A DNA stretch of 64,000 nucleotides from Schaalia cardiffensis (GTDB lineage: Bacteria > Actinomycetota > Actinomycetes > Actinomycetales > Actinomycetaceae), in assembly GCF_016405145.1 (NCBI RefSeq), contig NZ_JAEKIA010000003.1:124001-188000 (forward strand). Direction: 5' to 3'. The notes under the pieces were generated by a model, which was not told the DNA's origin, searched no databases, and saw only the letters and a program-made list of their open reading frames with translations. Positions 1 to 8,562 of this stretch are shown here, one piece after another; the first letter of the stretch is position 1; each line of letters opens with the position of its first letter. The position numbers were made by a program, and so were the translations under genes.

Positions 1-171
1 GCGATGGCCACAGGAATCGTGGGCCTTGCGCTTTTGGGGACGGGCGGGGTCGTTGGAGTCCTGTCCGGCCAGCCGCCGACGCCGCGCGCATTCCGTCAGC
101 TCTTCATCGGTTTTGGAGCCGCAGCGCTCACCTACGCTTTGGGGTCTCTCTTCGGAGTAGCACTCGCTTAA
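1..171 (+). CDS. VIT1/CCC1 family transporter, C-terminal end (partial)
   Basis: The first 56 codons are open from the window edge to a TAA stop. The visible part has two hydrophobic segments separated by a polar turn with the residues PPTPRAFRQLFIG, then a Gly/Ala-rich helix ending GSLFGVALA. This ending is typical of VIT1/CCC1-family iron or manganese transporters of the cytoplasmic membrane, where an RQL-hydrophobic-G segment opens the last helix. The start and metal-binding region lie outside the window, so the substrate cannot be judged. The next gene starts 36 nt downstream on the same strand. Confidence 0.6.
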   Translation, partial: AMATGIVGLALLGTGGVVGVLSGQPPTPRAFRQLFIGFGAAALTYALGSLFGVALA

Positions 172-207
172 AGGGTGCGTGTCGCCTGAGGTGCCGCGCA
201 GGGGCGG

Positions 208-993
208 ATGCGCCGGGACCCGGTGGTATCGGACAATGATCCTGTGCTCGATGCCCTCAACCACGCGCTTCCAGACCTGTTCCGTGCGATCGACCTCATC
301 GGTGTGCTCCTCAACGGCATCATTGGCGGGCGGCTCGCTCGGACGAAACACTTCGATGCGGTCGGCTTCGCGGTGCTCGCAATCATGTCCGCACTCGCGG
401 GCGGAATGCTCAGGGATGTGCTCTTACAATCCGGCCCGCCAGCAGCACTCACCGACCCCCACTATCTGGGTACCGCCCTCGTCGGCGCCGGAATCGCCAT
501 GCTGTGGAAACTGGACTCGAGGCCGTGGCGCATCGCCCTAGTCATTATGGACGGGATCGTCCTCGGATGCTGGGCCGCAACGGGAACACTGAAAACCCTC
601 CAGGCCGGTTTTGGGATTCTGCCCGCGATCATGCTCGGCGTCATCACCGCAGTCGGTGGCGGAGCAATCCGAGACATTTCGGCCGGCAATATCCCGCAGG
701 TGTTTGGTGGCAACAACCTCTATGCGACGCCCGCGCTCGTCTCCTCGGCGATCATGGTCCTCTTCGAGCTCCGCGGCCTGGGCACGATTGGCATGCTCTT
801 CGCAACACTCGTCGGCTCGAGTTTCACGGTTCTGTCCCATTGGCGAGGCTGGCAACTCCCACAGGTGAGTGAATGGGAAGGAACTGAGCTTCACCTCTTC
901 CCAGTTGCGCTCTCTCTTGGGGGAACGCTCCTCGTCTCGGCCAAGGCTCGCGATCCACGACGCCTCCCCAAGCCCGGGTCAGATCAACGATGA
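208..993 (+). CDS. TRIC-like cation channel family membrane protein (UPF0126/YicG)
   Basis: The 261-residue protein is a tandem repeat of two three-helix halves, the hallmark of UPF0126/TRIC channels. The first half carries GGRLARTKHFDAVGFAV and ALAGGMLRDVLL; the second repeats the pattern as MLGVITAVGGGAIRD. The paired Gly-Gly-x-x-R-D motifs are the conserved pore-kink features of the family. It probably forms a potassium- or cation-selective channel in the cytoplasmic membrane, though the bacterial role is poorly defined. The ATG at 208 has only a weak ribosome site; a GTG a few codons later is also possible. The C-terminal 40 residues after the last helix are polar and less typical. Confidence 0.85.
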   Translation: MRRDPVVSDNDPVLDALNHALPDLFRAIDLIGVLLNGIIGGRLARTKHFDAVGFAVLAIMSALAGGMLRDVLLQSGPPAALTDPHYLGTALVGAGIAMLWKLDSRPWRIALVIMDGIVLGCWAATGTLKTLQAGFGILPAIMLGVITAVGGGAIRDISAGNIPQVFGGNNLYATPALVSSAIMVLFELRGLGTIGMLFATLVGSSFTVLSHWRGWQLPQVSEWEGTELHLFPVALSLGGTLLVSAKARDPRRLPKPGSDQR

Positions 994-1053
994 GGACCTT
1001 CCCTCCTCGGCTGATGAAAGGCCAGCATCGATTGACGATTCCCCCTCAGCGTG

Positions 1054-1788
1054 ATGTGCGGTCGATTCGTCCAATTTGCCGAGGACGAGGAAATCGTCTC
1101 AGCATTCGATCTGGACCTCCTCGAAGGGGAAACAGAACGGCCCCGCTACAACCTGGCCCCGAGCCAGAAAGCCCGAGTCGTTCTTGAACGCTTCGTCGAC
1201 ATCCCCGATGCCACCGGAAGCACCCGGAAACGACTCCTGAGAAAAGGGCGCTTCCTCCAGTGGGGTTTCGTGCCACGCTGGGCGAAGACCCCTTCTCGCC
1301 CCATGATCAACGCCCGCGCCGAAACGCTCCTCGATAAGCCGATGTTCCGTGCATCCGCAGTCAGAAGACGCTGCATCGTCCCAGCTAACGGCTACTTCGA
1401 GTGGCACAAGCACCCAAAAACGAACACAAAGATCCCCTACTTCCTTTCCGCCAGCCCCTCCGATCCCCTCCTCGCCTTCGCCGGTATCTATGAAGCCTGG
1501 CGCAACCACCAAGTTCCCTTGGGCGAGGAGGGTGCCTGGCTCCTCACCTTCGCGATCCTCACTCGCGGAGCCCCCGATGAACTCGGGCGGATCCATGATC
1601 GAATGCCCCTCATCTTGCCCCCTGACATGTGGGACGAGTGGCTTGACCCCGCCCTCAAGGAGCCCAGATGCGTCCACGAAATGATTGGTGCCGTCCCCGA
1701 CCCTATGCTGCGCCCTAGGATCGTTTCGCCCCGCGTGGGCAAGGTAGATAACGACGATCCGACGCTCATCGCGGAAAACCCCTTGTGA
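1054..1788 (+). CDS. SRAP (YedK/HMCES) abasic-site protein
   Basis: This is an SRAP-domain protein of 244 residues. The family crosslinks to abasic sites in single-stranded DNA through the amino-terminal cysteine exposed after Met removal. A GTG at 1051 would extend it by one residue, but the ATG at 1054 gives the required Met-Cys-Gly-Arg start, so that start is preferred. Family landmarks follow in order: PRYNLAPSQ near residue 30, INARAET (catalytic Asn and Glu region) near 85, CIVPANGYFEW near 107, and the HDRMP segment with the conserved His near 182. Its stop overlaps the next start by 4 nt (GTGA), so the two genes are probably cotranscribed. Confidence 0.93.
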   Translation: MCGRFVQFAEDEEIVSAFDLDLLEGETERPRYNLAPSQKARVVLERFVDIPDATGSTRKRLLRKGRFLQWGFVPRWAKTPSRPMINARAETLLDKPMFRASAVRRRCIVPANGYFEWHKHPKTNTKIPYFLSASPSDPLLAFAGIYEAWRNHQVPLGEEGAWLLTFAILTRGAPDELGRIHDRMPLILPPDMWDEWLDPALKEPRCVHEMIGAVPDPMLRPRIVSPRVGKVDNDDPTLIAENPL

Positions 1789-3338
1789 GCGTCCCCAACC
1801 AGGGCGAACCGCCCCAGGAAAGGCGCACGGTGGCCACGAGTCAGAACGTGCCCGGAATGACGCTGGATAGCGCAACCGGAGCCCCCACGTCCCCAACAGC
1901 CCCGAAACGATTCCGCACACGCCATTTGTCGATGATGGCACTCGGCAGTGCGATCGGCGCTGGCTTCTTCCTCGGAACGGGAGTCGCGATCAGCGAAGCG
2001 GGTCCAGCTGTCCTCGTCTCCTACGCGCTCGCGGCCCTCATCGCCGTGTCCGTCATGTTCGCCCTGTCCGAACTCGCCTCGGCTCTGCCCTCAACGGGTT
2101 CCTTCTCCACGTACGCGGAAGTCGGGATCGGCCGCTGGGCGGGATTCGCATCCGGCTGGCTGTATTGGGCGATGCTCATCATGGTTCTCGGCATGGAGAT
2201 CACGGGCGCTGCGGGAATCTTCGTCCAATGGTTTCCCTCTATCCCCCAATGGACGGTCGCCCTCGCGATCGTGATCGTCCTCGGCGGCGTGAACCTCTTG
2301 GCCGCCCGAGATTTCGGCGAGGTCGAGGCCTGGCTCGCAGGAATTAAAGTCGTCGCGATCATCCTCTTCCTCATCATCGGCATCGCCCTCGTCTTCGGGC
2401 TCATCCCTGGGCGAACCGAGCCGGTCGGCCATATGATCATTGGCCACGGCGGTTTAGCGCCGAAGGGTTTCGCGGGCATCGCAATCGGCCTGCTCGCGAT
2501 CATCACCTCTTTCGGTGGGATTGAGATCGTCACGATCGCGGCGGCCGAGGCCGAGGACGCCAAGTCTGCGATGTCCGCGGCGATCCGCTCCGTGATCGGG
2601 CGAATCCTCGTGTTCTACGTCGGTTCGGTCATTCTCCTGATCTGCCTGCTCCCCTGGGATTCGGAGGAGATGCGGACGAGTCCTTTCGCTGCGCTGCTCA
2701 ATATGGCGGGCGTGCCTGCCGTCGGGCGCATCATGGAGACGGTTGTCTTCATCGCGCTCATTTCCGCGTTCTCCGCGAACGTTTACGCCTCGAGTCGCAT
2801 GGCCTATTCATTGTCCGCACGAGGAATGGGCATACGCTGGCTGCTCGGCAAGAACGCGGGCTCCTTGGGGCGCCGTGTTGAGGCGGGAGCTGCTGTGGAT
2901 CACGCTGAGGAGCTCTTCGACCAAGTGGCCAACAGCGGAGAAAAAGGCGATATCGCTTTGGGGCGCACGCCGAGACGTGCGGTCGCGACCTCTATCGCTT
3001 TGGCGCTCGTTTCCGTGGCTTTGAACTGGTTCCTGCCCGAGACCCTTCTTGGCATCCTCTTGAATGCGATCGGCATGGTCCTCTTGATCATTTGGGTGTT
3101 CATCCTCATCGCCCAGGTCCGACTCCACCCGCTCCTTGAGGAGAAGGGGGCGATTTCTCTTCGCGCGCCGGGCTGGCCCTGGCTGCCGCGCCTCGTCCTC
3201 TTCGCCCTTGTGGGTGTGGCGGGCCTGATGGCTTGGGATCCGGCGGCCCGCGCGCAGCTGATCTCGATGACGGTCCTGACGATCATTGTCATTGCCCTCT
3301 TCTTCGTGAAGGAAGCAGTGGAGAACAAGTTGAAGTAG
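1785..3338 (+). CDS. APC-family amino acid permease
   Basis: The 517-residue protein has about twelve hydrophobic segments. It carries the APC-superfamily signature in helix 1, HLSMMALGSAIGAGFFLGTG, followed by the GPAVLVSYALAA segment, and the FGGIEIVTIAAAEAED motif of helix 6. It is likely an amino-acid/proton symporter of the AnsP/GabP/RocE type in the cytoplasmic membrane; the substrate cannot be read from sequence. The GTG at 1785 overlaps the SRAP stop by 4 nt; an ATG at 1858 would remove a polar N-terminal tail and still keep helix 1. Between helices 8 and 9 there is a hydrophilic loop (about residues 350-395) that is longer than usual. Confidence 0.9.
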   Translation: MSVPNQGEPPQERRTVATSQNVPGMTLDSATGAPTSPTAPKRFRTRHLSMMALGSAIGAGFFLGTGVAISEAGPAVLVSYALAALIAVSVMFALSELASALPSTGSFSTYAEVGIGRWAGFASGWLYWAMLIMVLGMEITGAAGIFVQWFPSIPQWTVALAIVIVLGGVNLLAARDFGEVEAWLAGIKVVAIILFLIIGIALVFGLIPGRTEPVGHMIIGHGGLAPKGFAGIAIGLLAIITSFGGIEIVTIAAAEAEDAKSAMSAAIRSVIGRILVFYVGSVILLICLLPWDSEEMRTSPFAALLNMAGVPAVGRIMETVVFIALISAFSANVYASSRMAYSLSARGMGIRWLLGKNAGSLGRRVEAGAAVDHAEELFDQVANSGEKGDIALGRTPRRAVATSIALALVSVALNWFLPETLLGILLNAIGMVLLIIWVFILIAQVRLHPLLEEKGAISLRAPGWPWLPRLVLFALVGVAGLMAWDPAARAQLISMTVLTIIVIALFFVKEAVENKLK

Positions 3339-3668
3339 AGCCTGGCGGCGCTGCGAGTTGTGGCTTTTTGACGCGAGCGGAGGCGTTCACGCTTCGCTCG
3401 TGACGTCTTGCGATCCGCTCGCCACCAGTAGCCCCGCTGTTGCTTCTCCCTCTGGTTGTTTCTGGTCCCTCTGGTTGTTTCTTCGCCCCTCCCGCCCTCG
3501 TTCTCCACATGGGGACGAGGGCGGAGTCGCAGACGCCTACGCCTCGGAGGAGAATATGCCTCCGCAGGGCTGATGCTTCCCCTCCGCTGCGTCGCTAGAT
3601 GGGGGAGGGGAAGCATGAGGGAACACAGAGCCGGGAGTGCACGTCGAGCACTCGGAAGGAGAAGAAGA
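3339..3668 (+). other. 330-bp intergenic region with two inverted repeats before the HNH gene
   Basis: No convincing gene is present. An 11-bp perfect inverted repeat, GCTTCCCCTCC at 3575-3585 and GGAGGGGAAGC at 3604-3614, ends directly before an ATG at 3615. A smaller one, CGGAGG at 3545-3550 with CCTCCG at 3559-3564, lies just upstream. The right arm of the larger hairpin contains the Shine-Dalgarno-like GGAGGGG for the 3615 start, while the alternative start at 3669 has its own AGGAG outside the hairpin. Confidence 0.5.
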
Positions 3669-4442
3669 ATGCGTCGGCGCAAGGGGCGAAAACCTACTCT
3701 TGGGGACTGGATCATCGCTGTGATCGCCGGGATGCTCCTCCTATCCGTCTTCGTCGCGCCTCTGGGCACATGGGCTTCGAACGTCGCCCGGGGAGCTGTT
3801 GAGCACTGGGGATTGGAACTTCCTTGGGGAGATGGGTTTTTCTGGTCTTCGTCCGCAGATCCGCTGGAGGGACTGCCTGATTCACCGGAGATGAATGAAC
3901 TCAAAGCCCTCAGCGTCCGTGAATCCGAGCGGGGCGGAGCGCCGAAATACGAGCGTTCCGAATTCGGCCCGGCCTGGGCGGATGAGGACCACAATGGCTG
4001 CGACACGAGGAATGACATTCTCGCGCGCGACCTCGCCAGACCGAGTTTCAAAAAGGGGACGCACGATTGCGTTGTCCTCAAGGGGAGTCTGGCCGAGCCC
4101 TACACGGGACAGATGATCGAGTTCCAACGAGGGCAGAACACCTCCTCGCTTGTTCAGATCGACCACGTGGTCGCGCTTGGGGACGCCTGGAGATCAGGCG
4201 CCTGGCAGTGGGATGCCGCCTCGAGGCAGAGCTTCGCGAATGATCCGCTCAACCTCCTCGCCGTTGACGGGAAGACGAATCAGGACAAGGGGGCGGCCTC
4301 AGCGGATGAGTGGATGCCCCCGAACTCCGCTTTTCACTGCGAGTACGCGAGACTCCAGGTTGCCGTGAAATCGAAGTGGGGTCTGTCGGTCACGCAGGCG
4401 GAGCGCACGGCCCTCGCACGCGCCCTCGCCACCTGTGAGTGA
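3669..4442 (+). CDS. Membrane-anchored or secreted HNH nuclease, GmrSD/DUF1524-like
   Basis: The 257-residue protein begins with an Arg/Lys-rich tip, then a single hydrophobic helix (about residues 13-35), so it is anchored in the membrane or exported. The C-terminal 130 residues match the DUF1524/GmrSD HNH domain: IDHVVALGDAWRSGAW (catalytic Asp-His near residue 172), then NDPLNLLAV, NQDKG and ADEWMPPN. Cys pairs in GCDTRND, HDCVV and FHCEY may form disulfides outside the cell. The ATG at 3669 is chosen because AGGAG lies 7 nt upstream; an in-frame ATG at 3615 would add 18 Arg-rich residues. Likely role: extracellular nucleic-acid cleavage, as for related secreted actinobacterial nucleases (inference). 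Confidence 0.8.
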   Translation: MRRRKGRKPTLGDWIIAVIAGMLLLSVFVAPLGTWASNVARGAVEHWGLELPWGDGFFWSSSADPLEGLPDSPEMNELKALSVRESERGGAPKYERSEFGPAWADEDHNGCDTRNDILARDLARPSFKKGTHDCVVLKGSLAEPYTGQMIEFQRGQNTSSLVQIDHVVALGDAWRSGAWQWDAASRQSFANDPLNLLAVDGKTNQDKGAASADEWMPPNSAFHCEYARLQVAVKSKWGLSVTQAERTALARALATCE

Positions 4443-4525
4443 GCCTGAGGGCTTTCCCGACGAAGGGAACGGAAGACGAAAAGGCTGCGGGCTGGGCGCG
4501 AACAACTCCGGCGCGGGCAAGGGGT

Positions 4526-5179
4526 TCAGAGCCATCCCTTCTCAGTCGCGAGGCGAAGGGCCTGCGCCCGTGTACGGGCATTCGTCTTCAACATCGCCGA
4601 TGAGACGTGATTGCGGACCGTTCCTTGTGATAAGCCGAGTTCGGAGGCAATATCTGCGAGGGTCCCGCCCTCGGCGACACAACGAAGGACCTCGGCTTCA
4701 CGTTCCGTCAATGGTGAAACGCCGAGCGAGAGGGTTTCCACGGCAAGAGTCGGATCAATGACCCTGTGGCCAGCATTGACACGACGAACCGCCTCGGCGA
4801 GCTGTTCGGAGGGGGCGTCCTTCACGATGAAGCCGCTCGCCCCCGCATCGAGGGAGCGCTGGACATAACCGGGACGGCCGAAGGTCGTGAGCATGAGGAC
4901 ACGAGTTCCGGGGAATCTCGTGCGAATCGCTTCACAGGCCGCGATGCCGTCCATGACGGGCATTTCGACATCCAGAAGGACCACGTCGACGGGGCGGGTG
5001 CAAGCCGCGCCCGCAGGCGCCGAATCTTGGGAGCATGCGATGCCCCCGAGGACTTCCAGGGCTTCGCGACCATTACCGGCCTGTCCGCACACCTCGATGT
5101 CCGGCTCCAATGAGAGCAGGGCCGCGAGGGCACCGCGCACCATCGTTTGATCGTCGACGACAAGGATTCTCAGGCTCAT
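4526..5179 (-). CDS. NarL/DesR-family response regulator
   Basis: A 217-residue response regulator. The receiver domain has the acidic pair in ILVVDDQ (residues 9-10), the phosphoacceptor Asp in VVLLDVEMPVMDG (D70) and the conserved Lys in GFIVKDAP. D70 sits about 15 residues later than usual because of an Ala/Cys-rich insertion at about residues 46-62. The LuxR-type HTH follows (LTEREAEVLRCVAEG to LSQGTVRNHVSS). The start at 5179 was chosen because it overlaps the histidine-kinase stop by 4 nt (ATGA) and places the receiver at the true N terminus. It is the last gene of a four-gene leftward operon with an ABC-2 exporter, so it probably controls that exporter. Confidence 0.93.
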   Translation of the reverse strand: MSLRILVVDDQTMVRGALAALLSLEPDIEVCGQAGNGREALEVLGGIACSQDSAPAGAACTRPVDVVLLDVEMPVMDGIAACEAIRTRFPGTRVLMLTTFGRPGYVQRSLDAGASGFIVKDAPSEQLAEAVRRVNAGHRVIDPTLAVETLSLGVSPLTEREAEVLRCVAEGGTLADIASELGLSQGTVRNHVSSAMLKTNARTRAQALRLATEKGWL

Positions 5180-6357
5180 TCGACGCCTCCGAATCGCAGC
5201 TCGAGCGTCCACAGATCAGCCTCGCGCCCCCACAGGAGGCTCCCGCGCGAGCCGACGCGATCGCGCAGCCCTTCAAGCCCCGAGCCGTCGGCCCGGCCGA
5301 GCTGATCCGACCTGCGGTGAAGAGGATCACCGAGCCGCAAGGACTGCCTTTTCGCCCCGTCGTTCGTCACCGTCACGCTGTCCTCGCGTACCGTGATCGT
5401 CACGGTTTTCGCATCCGAATGACGGAAGGCGTTGATACAGCCCTCCCGAATGACATGCGCGACGAGGGATGAGGGCGTTCCAGGGGCGGGATCGCCTTCA
5501 TGAACGACATTCAGTCGAATTCCCGCGGCATCGAGGATGGTGCGCGCGGATTCGATCTCCGTCTCAGGCAGGAGCGTCCGATTCGCGGCGACGACATCGC
5601 GCACATCGGCGAGGGCTGTGCGCGACATCTCGGTGAGGTCGTCGATCTGGGCGCGGGCCTCGTCAATGCGTCCCCCGTCGAGGAGACGTCCCGCGAGGTC
5701 CGCTTTCACGGTGATCCCGGTGAGAGTCTGACCGAGAATGTCGTGCAGATCGGCGCTGATGCGGGTGCGCTCCCGTTCGCGTGAGAGGGCGAGGTTCTGC
5801 ACCATTGCAACCTCTTTCGTGCGATCGTGGTCGATCATGAGACGAGCGAAGACGCACACGAGGGTCGTGATCGTGACACTGATGATAGGGAAGAAGTCCA
5901 ATACCGGACTGAAAAGCAATTCAAGAGCTCCGAGGGCCACAACGAGAGCGATTCCGGGGGCGACCCAGCGTTTCGGTGCTTGGAGCGCAATCGGCGAGAG
6001 CACGTAGGAGAGCATGTAGACCCCGCCCCCGCCGCCCGCGTTCGTCGCGGTGATGAACATGGCGATCTGGAGGGCGAGGATCACGAAGATGAAGGCGAGG
6101 AAGACCCACTTGCCGGAGTCATTCGCAGGTCCTGACTCATTCACCACCCAGGATGCGGAGTACACGAAGCCGAGGGCGATCACTTCGATGAAGAACGCGC
6201 GTGCGATCGGATGATTCAGGCCCATGTCGAGGGCCGAGGCGATCGGGAATGCGAGGAATGCGAGGAACGGCAAGGCCCAGGCCAGTGAAATGAGTGTGCG
6301 GATCGGCAGTCCGAGCCAGCGGCGTTCCCCTTCAGATGCTGTGGGCAGTGCGATCAT
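5176..6357 (-). CDS. DesK-type sensor histidine kinase
   Basis: A 393-residue kinase with about five N-terminal membrane helices (residues 15-165) and no large extracellular sensor, as in intramembrane-sensing DesK/LiaS-like kinases. The HisKA_3 dimerization box contains the phosphoacceptor His in RISADLHDILGQTL. The HATPase region has AFRHSDAKTVTITV (N-box-like) and GSGLEGLRDRV (G-box). The start at 6357 has AAGGAGG 6 nt upstream. A GTG at 6360 is an equivalent alternative. The kinase overlaps the response regulator by 4 nt, so they are a cognate pair. Together with the adjacent ABC-2 genes this resembles the LnrJK/YvfTU arrangement, in which the exporter substrate is sensed at the membrane (inference). 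Confidence 0.92.
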   Translation of the reverse strand: MIALPTASEGERRWLGLPIRTLISLAWALPFLAFLAFPIASALDMGLNHPIARAFFIEVIALGFVYSASWVVNESGPANDSGKWVFLAFIFVILALQIAMFITATNAGGGGGVYMLSYVLSPIALQAPKRWVAPGIALVVALGALELLFSPVLDFFPIISVTITTLVCVFARLMIDHDRTKEVAMVQNLALSRERERTRISADLHDILGQTLTGITVKADLAGRLLDGGRIDEARAQIDDLTEMSRTALADVRDVVAANRTLLPETEIESARTILDAAGIRLNVVHEGDPAPGTPSSLVAHVIREGCINAFRHSDAKTVTITVREDSVTVTNDGAKRQSLRLGDPLHRRSDQLGRADGSGLEGLRDRVGSRGSLLWGREADLWTLELRFGGVE

Positions 6358-6460
6358 CACGTGCCTCCTTACCGAAATGACACTACCCGAGTACAAGTGC
6401 TCTGAGGGCAGTTGAGCCGAGGGCGGGAACGAGTCTCTTGGCTTTGCCTTTCATGCCCGA

Positions 6461-7273
6461 TCACCTGCCGGTGTCGTGCCTTTGCGCCCATATTGAGAGG
6501 GCGAGGAAGGTGATCATCCAGAAAAGGTAGTTGCCGAGCCAACCCCATTCGAAGGAATCCCAACCGAATAAGGGTGTCTGCACCATGGAGACGAGCCCGT
6601 AGAAGGGCGTGTAGGGTGCGAGGCTCTGCCAGAAGCCCCCCATTTGCTCCAAGGGGATGAACATGCCTGCGGCGAAGGAACCGGTGACGGTGAAGGCGCT
6701 GGTGAGGGCGAAGGCGCCGTCGGAGCGGACTCCGAAGGCGCAGGCCAGGCCGAGGGCGATCGGCAGCGCGGTCACGGCGACTATCAAGCCGAGGGTACTC
6801 GCCCACGTGGCGCTCTCCATCCGCGCACCGCTTGCTGCGCCCACGCAGAAGACGATCCCCGTGACGATGAGCGAGACCAGCATCGACGCGATCACACGTG
6901 CTGCGATGAGCGCGCCAGAGGAGATCGGCGTGAGCGCGTAGAGGCGGGTGATTCCACTGGTGCGTTCTAGTGCGACATTCGTCCCCATCGAAGAGGCCGT
7001 CATGATCGTCCCGTACACCGCCATGTTCACTAAGACGATCGCCGAGACATTCGAGTTCACGACCCATTGCTCCTGAGCCTCCGAACTCGTGCCGAAGATC
7101 AGGTACATGAACACGGGAAGCCCGATCGCAAAGCCCAGCGAGAAGGGATTCGTGAACAGTTTCCAGAAGGAGAACCAGAGTTGGACCGGAAACCCTCTCC
7201 ATCCCGAGCCGGGTGTGCGTTCGACGAAGGATTCGTCGAGGGAGGAGGAAGGCGTGTTCGCGGCGACGATCAT
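6461..7273 (-). CDS. ABC-2 type exporter permease
   Basis: A 270-residue integral membrane protein with six hydrophobic segments, of the ABC-2/DrrB-like type. It has an amphipathic N-terminal coupling stretch (FPVQLWFSFWKLFTNPFSLG) before helix 1, and the helix 5 region ends in the characteristic FIPLEQMGGFWQSLAPYTPFY, which matches the conserved P-x-x-x-x-P loop of these permeases. The ATG at 7273, with AGAAGGGA upstream, is preferred over an upstream start that would add 26 polar residues. It pairs with the ATPase at 7432-8349; 158 bp separate them. Likely exports a lipid, lantibiotic-like or drug-like molecule; the substrate is unknown. Confidence 0.88.
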   Translation of the reverse strand: MIVAANTPSSSLDESFVERTPGSGWRGFPVQLWFSFWKLFTNPFSLGFAIGLPVFMYLIFGTSSEAQEQWVVNSNVSAIVLVNMAVYGTIMTASSMGTNVALERTSGITRLYALTPISSGALIAARVIASMLVSLIVTGIVFCVGAASGARMESATWASTLGLIVAVTALPIALGLACAFGVRSDGAFALTSAFTVTGSFAAGMFIPLEQMGGFWQSLAPYTPFYGLVSMVQTPLFGWDSFEWGWLGNYLFWMITFLALSIWAQRHDTGR

Positions 7274-7431
7274 GGGGTATTCCCTTCTGTGGGATTTCAC
7301 AAGGACGAGGATCAGAGGAACGGGCTTCGCTTGTAGGAGGAGGGTCTCCATTGCTTCGGAGACGGCTTCGCCACGGGCTCCTCTTGTTCGGGGAGAGGGC
7401 GTTTCGAAAAGGGGGAGGAAAGCGGATCGCC

Positions 7432-8349
7432 TCAGGAGGTCAGGGTGCTGAAGGCGTCTTCCAAAGATGCCGGGACGATCTCGAGGTCGTGCGCGCCTTC
7501 GATGTGAAGGAGAAGAGCTGCGGCCTTGTCCGTGTTCTTCGCCTCAAGGGTGAGCAACGCGTTCTCGTCAGGAGCGGTGCTCCACGTGATGCAAAAGTCG
7601 CCAGAGCCCTCCAGACCGCCCAGGAGGTCGGCTGCGCGATCGCGTTGCAAGTCGGGGATCCTGATGCGGAGGGTTTTCGCTGAAACGGAGCGGCGCAGTT
7701 CATCGGTCGGAGCATCGGCGACGATCCGACCGTCTTGGATAACGACGGTGCGCTGCGCGAAGCTCTCTGCCTCGGCGAGGTAGTGGGTGGCGAACACGAT
7801 TGTTCGGCCGCGTTCAGCCTGGCGTTGCATGAGGTCCCAGAATTCACGGCGGGCGGTCGCGTCCATACCAGCTGTCGGCTCGTCGAGGATCAGGAGCATC
7901 GGGTCGGGCAGGAGGGCGAGGGCGAGGCGCATGCGCTGCTGCTCGCCGCCCGAAAGTTTGCGGATTCGACGCTTGACTAGGTGTTCGAGATGGGTTTCCT
8001 CGATGATCTCTTCCAGTGGGAGCGTATTCGCGTGGACGGAGGCGAAAATGCGCAGGGCTTCGAGGACCGTGTAGTCCATTGGCAGGGAACCGGTCTGATG
8101 GACGACTCCGATGAGGGATCGCCGGATTGCTTCCCGGGGTGTCATCCCGAAGAGCGCCCCTTCGCCGCTCGTCGGATTCTGGAGTCCGAGGATCACGTCG
8201 ATGAGGGTTGTCTTTCCGGCGCCATTGCGGCCCAGGAGCGCCATGATCTGTCCTGGCGGTACCTTGATGTTGATGCCGTCGAGGGCTTTCACCTGCCCGT
8301 AGCTCTTCTCGATGCCGGACACGCGGATTGCGGGAGTCGTGCTGTCCAT
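7432..8349 (-). CDS. ABC exporter ATP-binding protein
   Basis: A 305-residue CcmA/DrrA-type ATPase. Visible motifs are Walker A GRNGAGKT (about residue 40), the Q-loop in VVHQTG, the signature LSGGEQQR, Walker B LLILDEPTAGMD and the switch His in FATHYLAE. The roughly 85-residue C-terminal extension is typical of drug/lantibiotic exporter ATPases. It is the first gene of the leftward operon ATPase-permease-histidine kinase-response regulator. A perfect palindrome at 8408-8423 lies 58 bp upstream of its ATG and is a candidate operator for the encoded regulator. Confidence 0.93.
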   Translation of the reverse strand: MDSTTPAIRVSGIEKSYGQVKALDGINIKVPPGQIMALLGRNGAGKTTLIDVILGLQNPTSGEGALFGMTPREAIRRSLIGVVHQTGSLPMDYTVLEALRIFASVHANTLPLEEIIEETHLEHLVKRRIRKLSGGEQQRMRLALALLPDPMLLILDEPTAGMDATARREFWDLMQRQAERGRTIVFATHYLAEAESFAQRTVVIQDGRIVADAPTDELRRSVSAKTLRIRIPDLQRDRAADLLGGLEGSGDFCITWSTAPDENALLTLEAKNTDKAAALLLHIEGAHDLEIVPASLEDAFSTLTS

Positions 8350-8407
8350 GACTGCATTTTCGCCCGGAGTGGATCCCTTCAGAAGTGCCGGGTGTCGGAG
8401 GGCTTGC

Positions 8408-8423
8408 CATGACAGATGTCATG
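8408..8423. promoter_or_regulatory. Candidate operator palindrome for the two-component system
   Basis: CATGACAGATGTCATG is an inverted repeat with perfect 7-bp arms (CATGACA and TGTCATG) around GA. It lies 58 bp upstream of the first gene of the ABC exporter/two-component operon and is the only feature of this kind there. NarL/DesR-family regulators bind as dimers to short inverted repeats, so autoregulation by the operon's own regulator is the simplest reading. This is inferred from position and symmetry alone. Confidence 0.5.
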
Positions 8424-8490
8424 CCCGGTGTGCGCGGCATTTCGGTGTGCTGCCCCAAGAGGTTTCAAAGCTAAGAGCCTCCGTACACAA

Positions 8491-8523
8491 GAGCGCCGCG
8501 CAGGAAAAGTCTGCGCGGCGCTC
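8491..8523 (-). terminator. Hairpin terminator of the peptide importer operon
   Basis: A perfect 13-bp inverted repeat, GAGCGCCGCGCAG and CTGCGCGGCGCTC, with a 7-nt loop, sits 39 bp past the stop of the fused ATPase gene. There is no long T-tract, as is common in high-GC actinobacteria. It would end transcription of the peptide importer genes before the divergently unrelated exporter operon promoter. Confidence 0.75.
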
Positions 8524-8562
8524 CCAGTTGATGCCGAGGGGGTCCCGAAGGATCGTGAAGGA

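Noticed and set aside
2900-4081. 393-codon minus-strand frame
   Set aside because: Spans antisense of two real genes and their gap; Arg/Ser-rich without motifs.
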